A DNA stretch of 64,000 nt from Oleiharenicola sp. (GCA_025363455.1 JANYDW010000039.1:1-64000), one strand, 5' to 3'. Numbered from the stretch's first letter, positions 41,901-51,800 are shown. Notes: generated by a model from the letters alone, not told the origin. Translations and numbers: made by a program.

Positions 41901-44017
41901 GCCACCTCCTGCTTGGCGCGCGTGGATTCGGCGGTGAGCGTGGTGACCTTGGTCTCGAGTTCGGTCACATTGCTGCGGAGGTCGGGATAGGCGGGCGTGC
42001 TGGGCTTGGCTGCGAGGGATTTTTCGGTAGCCGCCAGCTTGGTCTCGAGTTCGCTGACGCGCGAACGGAGGTCGGGATAGCTTGGCGCCGCCGGCTTCGC
42101 TGCGAGAGTGGCTTGCACCAAGGCGAGGCTGGCATTGGCGGCAGCAAGAGTGGATTCCAATGTCGCAACCTTGCCGGACAAGTCAGGGTAGCTAGGGGCC
42201 GCCGGGCGGGCCTTGAGCGCATCGTTAGACTTGGCGAGGGCGGCGGCCTCCTGCTGGGCGTGAACGGCGTCGGATTTCAGGGCGGTGTTGGCTTTTTCCA
42301 GCTCGGCCACGCGACCGGAGAGATCGGGGTAGGCCGGCGCCGCCTTGGCGCTGAGCGCGGCGACTCGGGCCAGGGCGTCCGCTTTGGCTGACGCGGTGGT
42401 CGTCAGGTCGGAAGACAGCTTCGCGACTTGGCCCTGCAGTTCCGCAACTTTGCCGGACAAGTCGGGATAAGCTGGGGCCGAAGGAGCGGCGGGGGCGGTG
42501 GGCTTCACGGCGGCGAGCTGGGCCTTGGCTGCGGCAAATTCACCGGCGTAGCTGTCGCGCGCGGATTCGGCAGCGCGAAGTGAAGTCTCAAGTGCGGCCT
42601 TCTGGTCGGAAACCTTATTAAGAGTGTTCTCGACCTGTGCGCCGAAAGCGCGGGCTTCTGCGAGCTCGGCCGCAGCGGCCGCGGCAACGCGTGCCTTGTC
42701 GTCATTCACCTTGTTGAGCGTGTCCTCGACCTTGCGGCCGAAGGTGCGGGCCTCCTCGAGATCGGCCAGCGCGGCCTGCAGGTCGCGGGTTTTCTGGGCG
42801 AGGGCGGCGGTGTCGGTGGAGGCGGGCTTGGCCTTGAGTGAAGCAGTGGCCTCTTCCTTTGCCTTGGTCAGCGTGGCCACTTCCTGTTTGGCGCGGGCTG
42901 CGTCGGACGACGCAGCGGCGAGGGCCGTTTCCAGCTCGCTGACTTTGCCGGAGAGATTAGGATAAGCCGGGGCCGCGGGTTTTGCTGCCAGCGCGGTTTG
43001 CAATTCAGCTACCTTGACGGAAAGGTCCGGGTAAGCCGGGGCAGATGCGCGGACGGTCGTGAGGTCGCGTTCTAGTTGGGCGACTCGCTCGCGCAAATCC
43101 GGGAAGTTGGGTGAAACCGGCTTGGCGGCGAGTTTGGCTTCGAGTTCCGTCACGCGGCCGGACAAGTCGGGATAGCTCGGAGTTGCGGGGGCGGCCGGCT
43201 TGGCGGCGAGGGCGGCCTGCGCCTGGGCGAGACTGGTGCTGGCGGCGGTGTAGGCGTTTTCCAACTCGGCGACGCGGCCGGTCAAATCGGGGTAGGCGGG
43301 CGGAGTGGGGACGGCGGGTTTGGCGGAGGTAGCGGCGGCTTTTTGCGCCGCGGTCAGGGCGAGACGGGCGCGCGCCAGTTCGCCCTTGGTGGTGTCGGCG
43401 GTCCGGGTGAGTTCGGCGACCTTGGCCTCGGCGGTGCGGGCTTGTTCCTGCAGGGCCTGGTTCGCGTCGATGGCGGTACGCGCGGTCTTTTCCCGTTCAG
43501 CGGAGGCATTGATGAGGCGTTCGCGCTCGGCGCGAAGCGCAGTGACCTCGGCGGCCAGGGCGGCGGGGTCGACCGGTGTTGCAGAGGCCGCCGGGGCGGG
43601 GGCGGGCGGCGGAGTCACAGCGGGGGCGGTGGGCTTGACGGTGGGGACCGATGCCGCGGAGGAGCTACGGACGATGACCGTGCTGATGGAGTGAACCCCG
43701 AGCTCGGCCTTGCGCTCGGTGAGACGACGCTGAGCCTGTTCGAGGACGCCTTTGTCCACCGAGCCCATGAAATTATCGAGCGCGCGACCGCGGGCGCCGT
43801 TTTCCCGGGCCAGAGAGAGCCACACAAAAGCCTCGACGGGATCGGCGCCCACGCCCTTGCCCTCGGCATAAGCGAGGCCGAGGTTGTATTGGGCGATGCC
43901 ATTGCCCTTGCGGGCCTTGGCGAGGAGGGCGGCGATCTCGCTACTATCCTGGGAGAAAGCCGGACCAGAGAGGAAGGCGACAACCAGCAGGGCAGCGAGC
44001 AGACGGAAAGTTTTCAT
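38939..44017 (-). CDS. Giant coiled-coil repeat protein with LysM domain
   Basis: A 1692-residue exported protein. Residues 1-22 are a signal peptide (LLAALLVVAFLSGPAFS), about 33-78 a Sel1-like helix pair (AKARKGNGIAQYNLGLAYAE), and 110-150 a Pro/Ala linker. From about 241 to 1461 there are about 26 copies of a motif A-Y-P-D-L-S-G-x-V-x-E-L-E, each followed by a stretch of variable length that is Ala/Lys/Glu-rich and predicted as coiled coil. The last 51 residues are a LysM domain (VHVVASGDSLSKISQRYYGT) that should bind peptidoglycan. So it is probably a long periplasmic rod fixed to the wall at one end. The start at 44017 fits the signal peptide; the longer frame upstream is a shadow of the desaturase gene. 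Confidence 0.9.
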   Translation of the reverse strand: MKTFRLLAALLVVAFLSGPAFSQDSSEIAALLAKARKGNGIAQYNLGLAYAEGKGVGADPVEAFVWLSLARENGARGRALDNFMGSVDKGVLEQAQRRLTERKAELGVHSISTVIVRSSSAASVPTVKPTAPAVTPPPAPAPAASATPVDPAALAAEVTALRAERERLINASAEREKTARTAIDANQALQEQARTAEAKVAELTRTADTTKGELARARLALTAAQKAAATSAKPAVPTPPAYPDLTGRVAELENAYTAASTSLAQAQAALAAKPAAPATPSYPDLSGRVTELEAKLAAKPVSPNFPDLRERVAQLERDLTTVRASAPAYPDLSVKVAELQTALAAKPAAPAYPNLSGKVSELETALAAASSDAARAKQEVATLTKAKEEATASLKAKPASTDTAALAQKTRDLQAALADLEEARTFGRKVEDTLNKVNDDKARVAAAAAAELAEARAFGAQVENTLNKVSDQKAALETSLRAAESARDSYAGEFAAAKAQLAAVKPTAPAAPSAPAYPDLSGKVAELQGQVAKLSSDLTTTASAKADALARVAALSAKAAPAYPDLSGRVAELEKANTALKSDAVHAQQEAAALAKSNDALKARPAAPSYPDLSGKVATLESTLAAANASLALVQATLAAKPAAPSYPDLRSRVSELETKLAATEKSLAAKPSTPAYPDLRSNVTELETKVTTLTAESTRAKQEVAALTKVKDDAAQAGEASVRSLSHELETTKAALAQANDSLKAKPSAPAYPDLTGRVAELESAYTTASTSLAQAQAALAAKQAAPAAPSYPDLSGRVTELEAALAAKPAAAAPPAYPNLSGKVTELETAVAAASAEAARAKQEATALTKTKDDAVQKAASAELSRTNVTKDFDDYKNATATAQRERTSLLANVKLLESDKVSLRRQAESAGTESAQLRSQVATLKEQLSAKPVAAAAPTYPDLSSRVTELEAQLAKARIAPAAPDLSGKVAELEAALAAKPAAPSYPDLRGRVAGLEADLTTAKQLLSAKPAAPAYPDLSAKVTELEASLRDSTRQVAAASTEADRVHSEIAQLNKTIAEKPKAIEPAYPDYSNLVKEMTADVGKLRGEREQQATELAAGARRVQELQNQVGMLQATIAAKPAGPTYPDLSGKVAELEAQLTKQSADLSAATSSKAEALAQVAALTKAKQVHSEPITAGESSRPDLSGRVRELEAQLAKAKTAPATPDLSGKVAELSQQLASAENASKIKGDYVTELEGKVRKQTAAVQDAGKAKGTIDSLTSEVTQLREDRERMQKVIADSGRKLRDSSADASRIKELETQTAGLQASLTTAQTRTGELQTALAAKPAAPTYPDLSGKVAELEAALAAKPSAPAYPDLSGKVVELESKVAALTKAKEKRSEPITAGDNYRPDLSGRVRELETQLAAASKNRAPAYPDLTGRVRELETQLNDASTEAARAKREAAALAKAKDEPRSPAYPDLRSRVAELETKLAQAASQPATAPVAQTADTSDLQKRLAETEDRLATSLRGYALLEKDRNALQAKSGQAGEALNAKVAALTTQVEQLQSSTAAQATNTNSALAAAQAENTRLSESLAALQRSTGQVVGDAASNRALVQQLQGANSVLAQENYQLKTTLGRATGASAPAAPAFASLPAARVHVVASGDSLSKISQRYYGTAGRWQEIYNANAGKLGPNGILRVGTELRIP

Positions 44018-44096
44018 GCGGGGCGGGCGGTGTGTGGGCCGGAAGGATTGCCGGGTCGGGCCCGCGCTGCAAGCCCGGCTTGAGCGGGGCGGAAAC

Positions 44097-44900
44097 TTAG
44101 GCCCGGGTTGACCCTTTGCTGTCACTCCGCCGGCGGAACGGCTGGGCCATCTGGCCGGCGTAGTCCGGCGGCATGGGCTCGTTGATACCGTATTTCGTCG
44201 GGAAGCGTTTGGGCAGGTACATCGTGCCGAAGACCCAATCCACCCACGGCAACAGGCCGGAGAAGTTCTTGTTCGAGGTCGCGGGGTCCTCGTTGGCGTG
44301 GTGCCAGTGATGGAAGGCGGGCGTCGCCACGATCCATTCAAGCCAGCCGAAACGCCATTGGACATTCGCGTGAATGAAGATCGCAAGCAACCCCTCGAAC
44401 GCGATCAGCGCGCCGAAGGTTTCCTTGCTGAATCCGAGCAGGTAGACCGGCAGGACGCCGCAGATGCGAACGAAGGTCTGATCCAGCGGGTGCAGGCGGC
44501 TCGCCGCCGCCCAATCCAGATGCTCGCTCGAATGGTGCACCGCATGAAACCGCCAGAGGAAGGGTACCGCGTGCGCCCAGCGGTGGCCCCAGTACGCGCC
44601 GACATCGAACACCACGTTGGCGATCACGAACTGCACCCACCACGGCAGTGATGTCAGGACTTTTTGCAGCGGCGGGTAGACCAGAAATCCGAGCCAGTAG
44701 ACCAGCACCACCAGCGCAAACAGCACGAGCAGTTTCCGGATCGCGCCGCTGATGAAGAAATGGATTACATCCGCGCCCGCGCCTGGCCGCTGCCAGAATT
44801 GCCGACGCACGAGTGGAAACAGCGCCTCCAGCGGGACGAAGATGGCGAACAGCACCACGAAGCCGAGCGCCAACCGGGCGGGATTCCAGAGCGGGTCCAT
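44097..44900 (-). CDS. Sterol desaturase / fatty acid hydroxylase superfamily protein
   Basis: A 267-residue integral membrane di-iron enzyme. Three to four hydrophobic segments flank the histidine clusters HRWAH, HAVHHSSEH and HHWHH that ligate iron in this superfamily, which hydroxylates or desaturates lipids such as carotenoids, sterols or fatty acids. The C-terminus WVDWVFGTMYLPKRFP is also typical. Which lipid is modified cannot be told. It lies 79 bases upstream of the giant LysM gene on the same strand, so possibly the same transcript. Confidence 0.9.
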   Translation of the reverse strand: MDPLWNPARLALGFVVLFAIFVPLEALFPLVRRQFWQRPGAGADVIHFFISGAIRKLLVLFALVVLVYWLGFLVYPPLQKVLTSLPWWVQFVIANVVFDVGAYWGHRWAHAVPFLWRFHAVHHSSEHLDWAAASRLHPLDQTFVRICGVLPVYLLGFSKETFGALIAFEGLLAIFIHANVQWRFGWLEWIVATPAFHHWHHANEDPATSNKNFSGLLPWVDWVFGTMYLPKRFPTKYGINEPMPPDYAGQMAQPFRRRSDSKGSTRA

Positions 44901-44930
44901 GGGGAAAAAGACGGCAGCGGCTGGCCTGTG

Positions 44931-45272
44931 TTACTCCGACAAGGGCAGCAGGAGCCTCAGGTGACGTTGCACCGCCCGGCGGTCTGGTTCAGCGAGGCGA
45001 CCGGCCTTGCGCAGGACGAGGCGCTCATCGAGGGTGAAGAGCTTCATGCGCACCACCGAAGCGTGGGGCAGGCCGGCGGCCTTGAGGTCAAAGATCTCCG
45101 TGTCGAGCGGCCAGCCGCGGTTTTCGCGGCTCGTGATCATGGCCATGACGAGATGACCGATGCGGTCCTGAAACTGCTCGGCCGACAACACAAGGGCCGG
45201 GCGGCGCTTCACGGCGGCGCTGTCCGAGAACGGAAAAGGAACCACAAACACATCGAAGGGTTTATAGGTCAC
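44931..45272 (-). CDS. MazF/PemK-type toxin
   Basis: A 113-residue toxin-like protein of the PemK/MazF family, ribosome-independent mRNA endonucleases. Sequence landmarks are FDVFVVPFPFSDS, KRRPALVLS, AMITS and LPHASVVRMKLFTLD, arranged as in MazF (the usual Arg and Thr/Ser near the active site are in RRPALVLS and MITS). GTG at 45272 is preferred; it overlaps the antitoxin end by 11 bases, giving coupled translation, while an ATG 12 codons earlier would extend the overlap. Located behind its antitoxin as expected. Confidence 0.85.
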   Translation of the reverse strand: MTYKPFDVFVVPFPFSDSAAVKRRPALVLSAEQFQDRIGHLVMAMITSRENRGWPLDTEIFDLKAAGLPHASVVRMKLFTLDERLVLRKAGRLAEPDRRAVQRHLRLLLPLSE

Positions 45273-45498
45273 GGTAGGCACGCTCGTCGTGCGCGGACCC
45301 CCATTCATCCTGCAGCGTCTCGCCGACGGCCTCAGCGAAGGTGTGGTCTACCGGCCGGGCCTTCTGGAGATAGACGAGACCGGCGCGCAGCTTAAACGCC
45401 ACCGAGTCACCGGCCTTGAGGCCGAGCTGCTTGCGGATGAGGCCCGGAATGGTCGCTTGGCTTTTGCTGGTGAGCTTGCTGACAGAAAGGGTGCGCAT
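45262..45498 (-). CDS. AbrB/MazE-type antitoxin
   Basis: A 78-residue antitoxin with a swapped-hairpin AbrB DNA-binding domain at the N-terminus (VSKLTSKSQATIPGLIRKQLGLKAGDSVAF) and an acidic, probably flexible C-terminus that would bind the toxin. It precedes the MazF-like toxin gene and overlaps it. A perfect palindrome in its upstream region looks like its own operator. Confidence 0.88.
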   Translation of the reverse strand: MRTLSVSKLTSKSQATIPGLIRKQLGLKAGDSVAFKLRAGLVYLQKARPVDHTFAEAVGETLQDEWGSAHDERAYRDL

Positions 45499-45503
45499 GG
45501 CCA

Positions 45504-45539
45504 GGTAATACAGGTATTACCAGCCTTACTTTCTGTCAA
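45504..45539 (-). promoter_or_regulatory. mazEF promoter/operator
   Basis: GGTAATAC at 45504-45511 and GTATTACC at 45514-45521 form a perfect palindrome with 2 bases between, 6 bases upstream of the antitoxin start. On the minus strand a TTGACA box (45539-45534) lies just before it, so the -10 region overlaps the palindrome. This suits autorepression by the antitoxin; the exact -10 is not clear. Confidence 0.65.
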
Positions 45540-45553
45540 GCGGAGTACTTTGT

Positions 45554-47035
45554 CTAGCGGGACGTCGCCCGGGCAACGGCGGCGTGCCACCCGGCTTGCA
45601 GGTGGCGCATCGTGGCGGGCGGGGCTTTCGGGCGGAAGACGCGGCCGGCGGACCAGAGCGCGGCGATCTCAGCGCGGCTTTTCCAGAAACCCACGGCGAG
45701 TCCGGCGAGATAAGCGGCGCCAAGCGCGGTCGTCTCGGTCGTGCGCGGGCGGACGACCGGCACGCGGAGCAGGTCGGCTTGGAATTGCATGAGCCCGTCG
45801 TTCACCGTGGCGCCGCCGTCGACACGGAGCTCGCGTAATTTTCTGCCGCAGTCCGCCTCCATCGCGCCGAGCAGGTCGGCGCTCTGGCAGGCGATGCTCT
45901 CGAGCGCGGCGCGGGCAAGGTGGCCGGCCGTGCTGCCGCGAGTGAGACCGGTGATGACGCCGCGCGCGGCGGCGTCCCAATGCGGTGCGCCGAGTCCGGC
46001 GAACGCGGGAACGAGGTACACGCCGCCGTTGTCGGGTACGGTGGCGGCAAGTTTTTCCACGTCGGCCGATTGGGCGATGAGGCCGAGGCCGTCGCGCAGC
46101 CATTGCACGACCGCGCCGCCGATGAACACGGAGCCCTCAAGGGCATATTCTGTCTTGCCGCCCATGCGCCACGCGATGGTCGTGAGCAAGTTGTTGCGCG
46201 AGGCGACGGCCTTGGTGCCGGTGTGCAGGAGAAGGAAGCAGCCGGTACCGTAAGTGTTCTTGGCCATGCCGGGCTGGAAACAGGCCTGGCCGAACAGAGC
46301 GGCCTGCTGGTCGCCGGCGATGCCGCTGATGGGCACGCCGCGCAGCGCGGGGACACTGCTGACCTCGCCAAAAATCCCGCTGCTATCGCGCACCTCGGGC
46401 AGCACCTCGCGCGGGATGCGGAGGATTTTCAGGAGCCCATCGTCCCAATCACCGGTGCGCAGATCGAGCAGGAGCGTGCGCGAGGCATTGGAGACGTCGG
46501 TCGCGTGGACGCGTCCGCCGGTCAGCTGCCAGAGCAACCAGGTGTCGACGGTGCCGAAAGCGAGTTCTCCCCGCTCGGCGCGGCGCCGCGCGCCTGGAAG
46601 GTGATCGAGCAGCCACGCGAGCTTGGTGCCGGAGAAATAGGGGTCGAGCAGTAGGCCGGTTTTGCGCCGGAACAAGGGCTCGAGGTCGCGGCGTTTCAGT
46701 TGCGCGCACAGGCCGGCGGTGCGGCGGTCCTGCCAGACGATGGCCCGGTGGAGCGGCCGGCCGGTGCGGCGGTCCCAGAGTAAAGTGGTCTCACGCTGGT
46801 TGGTGAGGCCGATGGCGGCGATATCGCGGGCCGTGAGGTTCGCCTCGGCGAGGGCGGCGAGGGCGGTGCGCCGGGTCGTGGTCCACAGGTCGCGCGGGTC
46901 GTGCTCGACCCAGCCAGGTTGCGGAAAGTGTTGGGTGAACTCCTGCTGCGCGACGCCCCGCGCCCGGCCGCGCCGGTCGAAAACGATGGCGCGGGATGAC
47001 GTGGTGCCTTGGTCGAGGGCGAGGACGAAGGGCAT
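45554..47035 (-). CDS. glpK: Glycerol kinase
   Basis: Phosphorylates glycerol to glycerol-3-phosphate. The 493-residue product has the FGGY-kinase fold, with [15 protein letters not shown] at the N-terminus, [32 protein letters not shown], and the ATP-site segments [10 protein letters not shown] and [18 protein letters not shown]. Length is normal. ATG at 47035 places ALDQGTTSS at residues 5-13; upstream in-frame Met codons were rejected. No glycerol facilitator or GlpD gene is adjacent. Divergent from marR. Confidence 0.95.
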   Translation of the reverse strand: MPFVLALDQGTTSSRAIVFDRRGRARGVAQQEFTQHFPQPGWVEHDPRDLWTTTRRTALAALAEANLTARDIAAIGLTNQRETTLLWDRRTGRPLHRAIVWQDRRTAGLCAQLKRRDLEPLFRRKTGLLLDPYFSGTKLAWLLDHLPGARRRAERGELAFGTVDTWLLWQLTGGRVHATDVSNASRTLLLDLRTGDWDDGLLKILRIPREVLPEVRDSSGIFGEVSSVPALRGVPISGIAGDQQAALFGQACFQPGMAKNTYGTGCFLLLHTGTKAVASRNNLLTTIAWRMGGKTEYALEGSVFIGGAVVQWLRDGLGLIAQSADVEKLAATVPDNGGVYLVPAFAGLGAPHWDAAARGVITGLTRGSTAGHLARAALESIACQSADLLGAMEADCGRKLRELRVDGGATVNDGLMQFQADLLRVPVVRPRTTETTALGAAYLAGLAVGFWKSRAEIAALWSAGRVFRPKAPPATMRHLQAGWHAAVARATSR

Positions 47036-47143
47036 GGGCGGGGCGGGGCGGCGGGACAGCATCGCCGGACCTTTTCGGACTGGCAAGTCAACGGAACAGC
47101 CAAAATAAACTCGTTCGAGGCCGGCCGGGACTTGCCACGGAAA

Positions 47144-47157
47144 GTAAGCTAGCTTAC
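47144..47157. promoter_or_regulatory. Probable MarR operator
   Basis: GTAAGCTAGCTTAC is a perfect 14-base palindrome ending 12 bases upstream of the marR start. Its position fits autoregulation of the marR-efflux operon and it could also affect the divergent glpK promoter. Confidence 0.7.
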
Positions 47158-47169
47158 CAATATTCCCTC

Positions 47170-47628
47170 ATGTCCGCCCTGCGCGCCAATACCGAACGTC
47201 ACCTGGGGTTCCTGTTGTCTGATATCAGCCGGCTGGCCCGCCGGGAATTCGACCGGCGCGTGCGCCATCTGGGCCTGACCCGCGCCCAATGGTTGTTCCT
47301 GTTCCACCTCAACCGGCAACCGGGGGCCACGCAGAGCGAACTGGCCGAGCAGCTGCAGATGGAAAAGATCAGCGTGAGCCGCCAAGCGGAGCGCCTGGAG
47401 CGGGCCGGTTGGATCGAGCGCCGCGACAGCCGCGAGGACGGACGTGCCTACCATCTTTACCTCACGCCGCGGGCGGGGCGCATTGTTGAGAAGCTCGACG
47501 GGATGGCGACCGAGCTGCGCGCCGACTACCTGCGCGGCCTGCCCCACGCCCGCCGCTCCGCGCTGTTTGCCGACCTCTCCCGCATCAAAGCCAACCTGCT
47601 CGAGCTCGACCACGCCTCCGCGCGCTGA
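47170..47628 (+). CDS. MarR family transcriptional regulator
   Basis: A 152-residue winged-helix regulator. The helix-turn-helix and recognition helix lie in ATQSELAEQLQMEKISVSRQAERLERAGW, and the wing in RRDSREDGRAYHLYLTPRAG. It begins with the family's N-terminal dimerisation helix (GFLLSDISRLARREFDRRVR). It is the first gene of a plus-strand operon with an RND efflux adaptor and pump, so it most likely represses that operon and responds to a drug-like ligand. The adaptor gene starts 6 bases after its stop. Confidence 0.93.
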   Translation: MSALRANTERHLGFLLSDISRLARREFDRRVRHLGLTRAQWLFLFHLNRQPGATQSELAEQLQMEKISVSRQAERLERAGWIERRDSREDGRAYHLYLTPRAGRIVEKLDGMATELRADYLRGLPHARRSALFADLSRIKANLLELDHASAR

Positions 47629-47634
47629 TTTCCC

Positions 47635-48807
47635 ATGAAACAAGCCTCCCGTTCCTCCCTTGCTCTCTTTGCTGCCGCTCTGCTGCTGGCTGCGCTGGCC
47701 GCCGGTTGCGGCGGTGGCTCGGCCGCGGCCCGGGCCGGCGGGGCCCCCGCCGTGCCGGTCCAGGTGGCGGTCGCCGTGCAGCTGGACGTGCCGCGTCGCG
47801 TCGAGTCCATCGGCACCGTGCAGGCCCAACGCAGCGTGAGCGTGAAGTCACAGGTGGACGGCATCATCGCGCAGGTTCATTTTCAGGAAGGGCAGGAAGT
47901 GAAGGCGGGTGACGCGCTCGTGACCCTCGACCGCCGGCCGTTTGAGAACGCGTTGTTGCAGGCGCGCGCCGCACTGGCCACGGCCAAGGCCCAGGCCGGG
48001 CAGGCGGCGGCCGATGCCGAACGTTATTCCCACCTCGACCAACAGTCCGCCATCTCGAAGGAGGCCTACGCCCAGTATCTTACCAAGGCCGAGACCACCA
48101 AGGCCGACGTCGAGTCCCGCGCGGCCGCGGTCGCCAACGCCGAGCTCCAGTTCGGCTACACCGAGATCAAGGCCCCGATTTCCGGGCGCACCGGCCAGCG
48201 GCTCCTCCACGAGGGCGCGCTGGTCAAGGCCAACGACAACAACTTCACCCTCGTCGCCATCAACCAACTCGCGCCCATCACGGTGGCCTACTCGGTGCCC
48301 GAGCGAACGCTTGACGAGATCCGCGCGGCGGCGGCGGCCGGGCAGGTCACCGTGACCGTCACCGACCGCAACACCGGCATCAAGCGCGAGAACGGCCGGC
48401 TCGAGTTTATCGACAACACGGTGGATCCCACCACGGGTATGATCACGCTGAAGGCCCTTTTCCCCAACGAGGATCAGGCGCTCTGGCCGGGCCGCTTCGT
48501 CTATGTCGTCACCCAGACCGGGATCGACACCGCGGCCATCGTAGTACCCACCACTGCGGTACAAAACAGCCAGACAGGGTCGAGTGTGTATGTCCTGAAG
48601 CCCGACTCGACCGTCGAGCTCCGTCCCGTGAAGATCGCGCGCACCGACCATGACAGCACTCTGCTCGCCGGTGGGGTGAAGGCGGGCGAGACCGTCGTTA
48701 CCGACGGCCAGCTGCGGCTGCTGCCCGGGGCCAAGGCCGAGCCGCGCGCCCCCTCCGGCGCACCGCTCGCCGGCGAGAAACCGGCCGCCCAGCCGAACAA
48801 GACCTGA
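47635..48807 (+). CDS. RND efflux periplasmic adaptor lipoprotein (MdtA/AcrA-like)
   Basis: A 390-residue membrane-fusion protein. The N-terminus is a lipoprotein signal with LAAGC (Cys25 lipidated). After it come the beta-barrel/lipoyl segments (SVSVKSQVDGIIAQVHFQEGQEVKAGDALVTLD), an alpha-hairpin (about 95-150) and the second half with APISGRTGQRLLHEGALVKAND. It links the pump to an outer-membrane channel. Overlap and spacing to marR and the pump gene (10 bases) show one operon. No TolC-like gene is present. Confidence 0.93.
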   Translation: MKQASRSSLALFAAALLLAALAAGCGGGSAAARAGGAPAVPVQVAVAVQLDVPRRVESIGTVQAQRSVSVKSQVDGIIAQVHFQEGQEVKAGDALVTLDRRPFENALLQARAALATAKAQAGQAAADAERYSHLDQQSAISKEAYAQYLTKAETTKADVESRAAAVANAELQFGYTEIKAPISGRTGQRLLHEGALVKANDNNFTLVAINQLAPITVAYSVPERTLDEIRAAAAAGQVTVTVTDRNTGIKRENGRLEFIDNTVDPTTGMITLKALFPNEDQALWPGRFVYVVTQTGIDTAAIVVPTTAVQNSQTGSSVYVLKPDSTVELRPVKIARTDHDSTLLAGGVKAGETVVTDGQLRLLPGAKAEPRAPSGAPLAGEKPAAQPNKT

Positions 48808-48817
48808 GGCCCCCGCC

Positions 48818-51800
48818 ATGAACCTCCCCGAACTTTGCATTCGCCGGCCAGTGATGACGACGCTGCTCACCGCGGCGTTGTGCTTCTTCGGCGTCATGGC
48901 CTACCGGCTCCTGCCGGTGAGCGACCTGCCCACCGTTGATTTTCCCACCATCGTGGTGAACGCCTCGCTGCCCGGCGCCACGCCGGAGACGATGGCCAGT
49001 GCGGTCGCCAAGGTGCTGGAGGCGCAGTTCTCCACCATCGCCGGCATCGACTCGATGAACTCGACCAGCGGCACCGGCAGCACGCAGATCACACTGACGT
49101 TTAATCTCGAGCGCGACATCGACGCCGCGGCCCAGGACGTGGCGTCCGCCATTTCTGCGGTACAGCGCCGCCTGCCCCAGGACATGCCGGCACCACCGTC
49201 CTACCGGAAGACCAACCCGGCCGACCAGCCGATCCTGTTCATTGCGGTGTCTTCGCCGACGCTGCCCCTGTCGGTGGTGAACGAATTCGCTGACACGCTG
49301 ATGGCGCAGCGCATTTCCACTGTGGATGGCGTCTCGCAGGTGGGCATCTTTGGCGCGCAGAAATACGCGCTCCGGGTGCGGCTCGACCCGCGCCTGCTGG
49401 CCAGCCGCGGCATCACGCTCGACGAGGTGCGATCCGCGCTCAATGCCCACAATGTCAACCAGCCGACCGGCCTGCTCGATGGCTTCCGCCAGGCCGTGCA
49501 GATCCAGGCGAATGGCCAGCTCGACAATGCCAGCCAGTTCACGGACATCGTGGTCGCCTACCGCAACGGCGCGCCCGTGCGCCTGGGCGAGCTGGCCGAG
49601 GTCGTCGACAGCGTGCAGGACGCGCGCGTGGCCAGCTGGTTTGGCGAGCGCAAGGACGGGAAGCTCGACCCGACGCGCTCGATCGCGCTCGCGGTGCAGA
49701 AGCAGCCGGGCGTCAACACCGTCGAGGTGGCGCGGCGCGTGCGCGCGCTCCTGCCAATCTTTGCCAAGCAGCTGCCCGAGTCCATCACCCTGACGGTGCT
49801 GCGGGACAATTCCGAGGCGGTGAAGGCCTCGGTGCACGACGTGCAGTTCACTCTGATGCTTTCCATTGCGCTCGTGGTGATGGTCATCTTCGTGTTCCTC
49901 CGCTCGGTCTGGGCCACCATCATCCCGAGCGTGGCGATTCCGATGGCGCTGCTGGGCACGTTCATCGTGATGTATTTCCAGGGGTTCTCGCTCGACAACC
50001 TCTCGCTCCTCGCGCTCACCCTCTCGGTCGGCTTCGTGGTGGATGACGCCATCGTCATGCTCGAGAACATCGTCCGGCACATCGAGGGCGGCATGACGGT
50101 GCGGGAGGCGGCCTTGCGTGGTTCGCGCGAGATCGGGTTCACCATCCTGTCCATGACGGTGTCGCTGGTGGCCGTGTTCATTCCCCTGATGTTCATGGCC
50201 GGCATCCTCGGGCGTCTGTTGCACGAGTTTGCCATCACGATCACGGCGGCGGTGCTGGTGTCCGGCCTGGTGTCACTGACGCTGACCCCGATGCTCTGCA
50301 GCCGGTTTCTCAAGCCCAATGTCGGCGCGGCCCATGCGCACGACATGCCCCACGGTCGCCTCTACCGCTGGAGCGAAAGGATGTTCGAGGGCATGCACGG
50401 CCTCTACAAACGTACGCTGTATGCCAGCCTGCGGCACCGGGGCATCGTGCTGGTCGTGGCGTTCTCGATGTTTTTCCTGACCGCATGGATGCTCTATATC
50501 CTGCCGAAGGGGTTCATTCCCACGGACGACACCGGCATTGTGCTGGTCATCACCGAGGCGGCGCAGGACATTTCGTATGAGGAGATGTCGCGGCACCAGC
50601 AGGCGGCCGCGGCGATCGTGGCGGAGCGGCCCTACGTCAAGGCCTTGATGTCCGCGATGGGTGGCGGCGGCGGCGGTGGGGCGATCAATTCCACCGCGAA
50701 CCAGGGACGCATCTTCATGACGCTGTTGCCCCGGAACCAGCGGCCCTCGGTCGACAAGATCATGGCCGACCTCCGCCAGAAGCTGTCGGTCGTGCCCGGA
50801 TTGAAGGCGTACCCGCAGGTGCCGCCCGCGATCCGCATTGGCGGCCAGCTGACCAAGGCACTTTACCAGTTCACCCTCACCGGTAGCGACCTGCGGGAAC
50901 TGTACGCGGCTGCGGCCAAGCTCGAGCAGAAGTTCCGCGCCCTGCCGATGCTGACGGACGTAAACAGCGACCTGCAGATCACCAGCCCCCAGCTGCAGGT
51001 GGACATCCAGCGCGATCGCGCCGCCACGCTCGGGATCACACCGCAGCAGATCGAGGAGGCGCTCTACAGCGCCTTCGGCACGCGACAGGTTTCCACCATC
51101 TACACGCCGACCAACCAGTATTATGTCATCATGGAGGTTGCGCCGGAATTCCAGCGCGATGTGTCGGCGCTCTCGCTCATCTACCTGCGCAGCAAGAGCG
51201 GCAAGCTCGTGTCGCTCGACACCGTGGCCTCGCTCCGCCGCAGCGTGGGTCCGCTCACAGTGACCCACCTCGGTCAGATGCCGGCGGTCACCCTCTCATT
51301 CAACCCCAAGCCCGGCGTGTCGCTGGGCGACGCGACCGACGCGGTTCAGCAGGCGGTGCGGGGCGAGGTGCCGGGGACGATTAGCTACAACTTCGTCGGC
51401 ACAGCCCAGGCGTTCAATGCTTCGCTCCAAGGGATGGGCCTCTTGATCGTGATCGCGGTGCTCGTGATCTACATCGTGCTGGGCGTGCTCTACGAGGATT
51501 TCGTCCACCCAATCACGATCCTGTCCGGTCTGCCGGCGGCCATTTTCGGCGCGCTGTTCACGTTGTGGGCCTTCCGCGAGGAACTGAACATCCTGGGTGA
51601 CGTCGGGGTAATTCTGCTCATCGGCATCGTGAAGAAAAACGCGATCATGATGATTGACTTCGCCATCGCGAAGGAACGCGAGCAGGGCGAGGCCTTCGAC
51701 CCGGAGAAAGCCATCGTCGAGGCCTGCCTCGTGCGCTTCCGCCCGATCATGATGACGACGTTTGCGGCCCTCGCCGGGGCGCTGCCGATTGCGCTCGGCC

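Noticed and set aside
38939-44017. DNA-level repeats in the giant gene as a CRISPR array
   Set aside because: The repeats are coding, in frame, of unequal spacing and diverged; there are no equal-length unique spacers and no cas genes.
48698-50224. Minus-strand frame of 508 residues over the efflux pump
   Set aside because: His/Arg-rich shadow of the RND gene with no plausible product.
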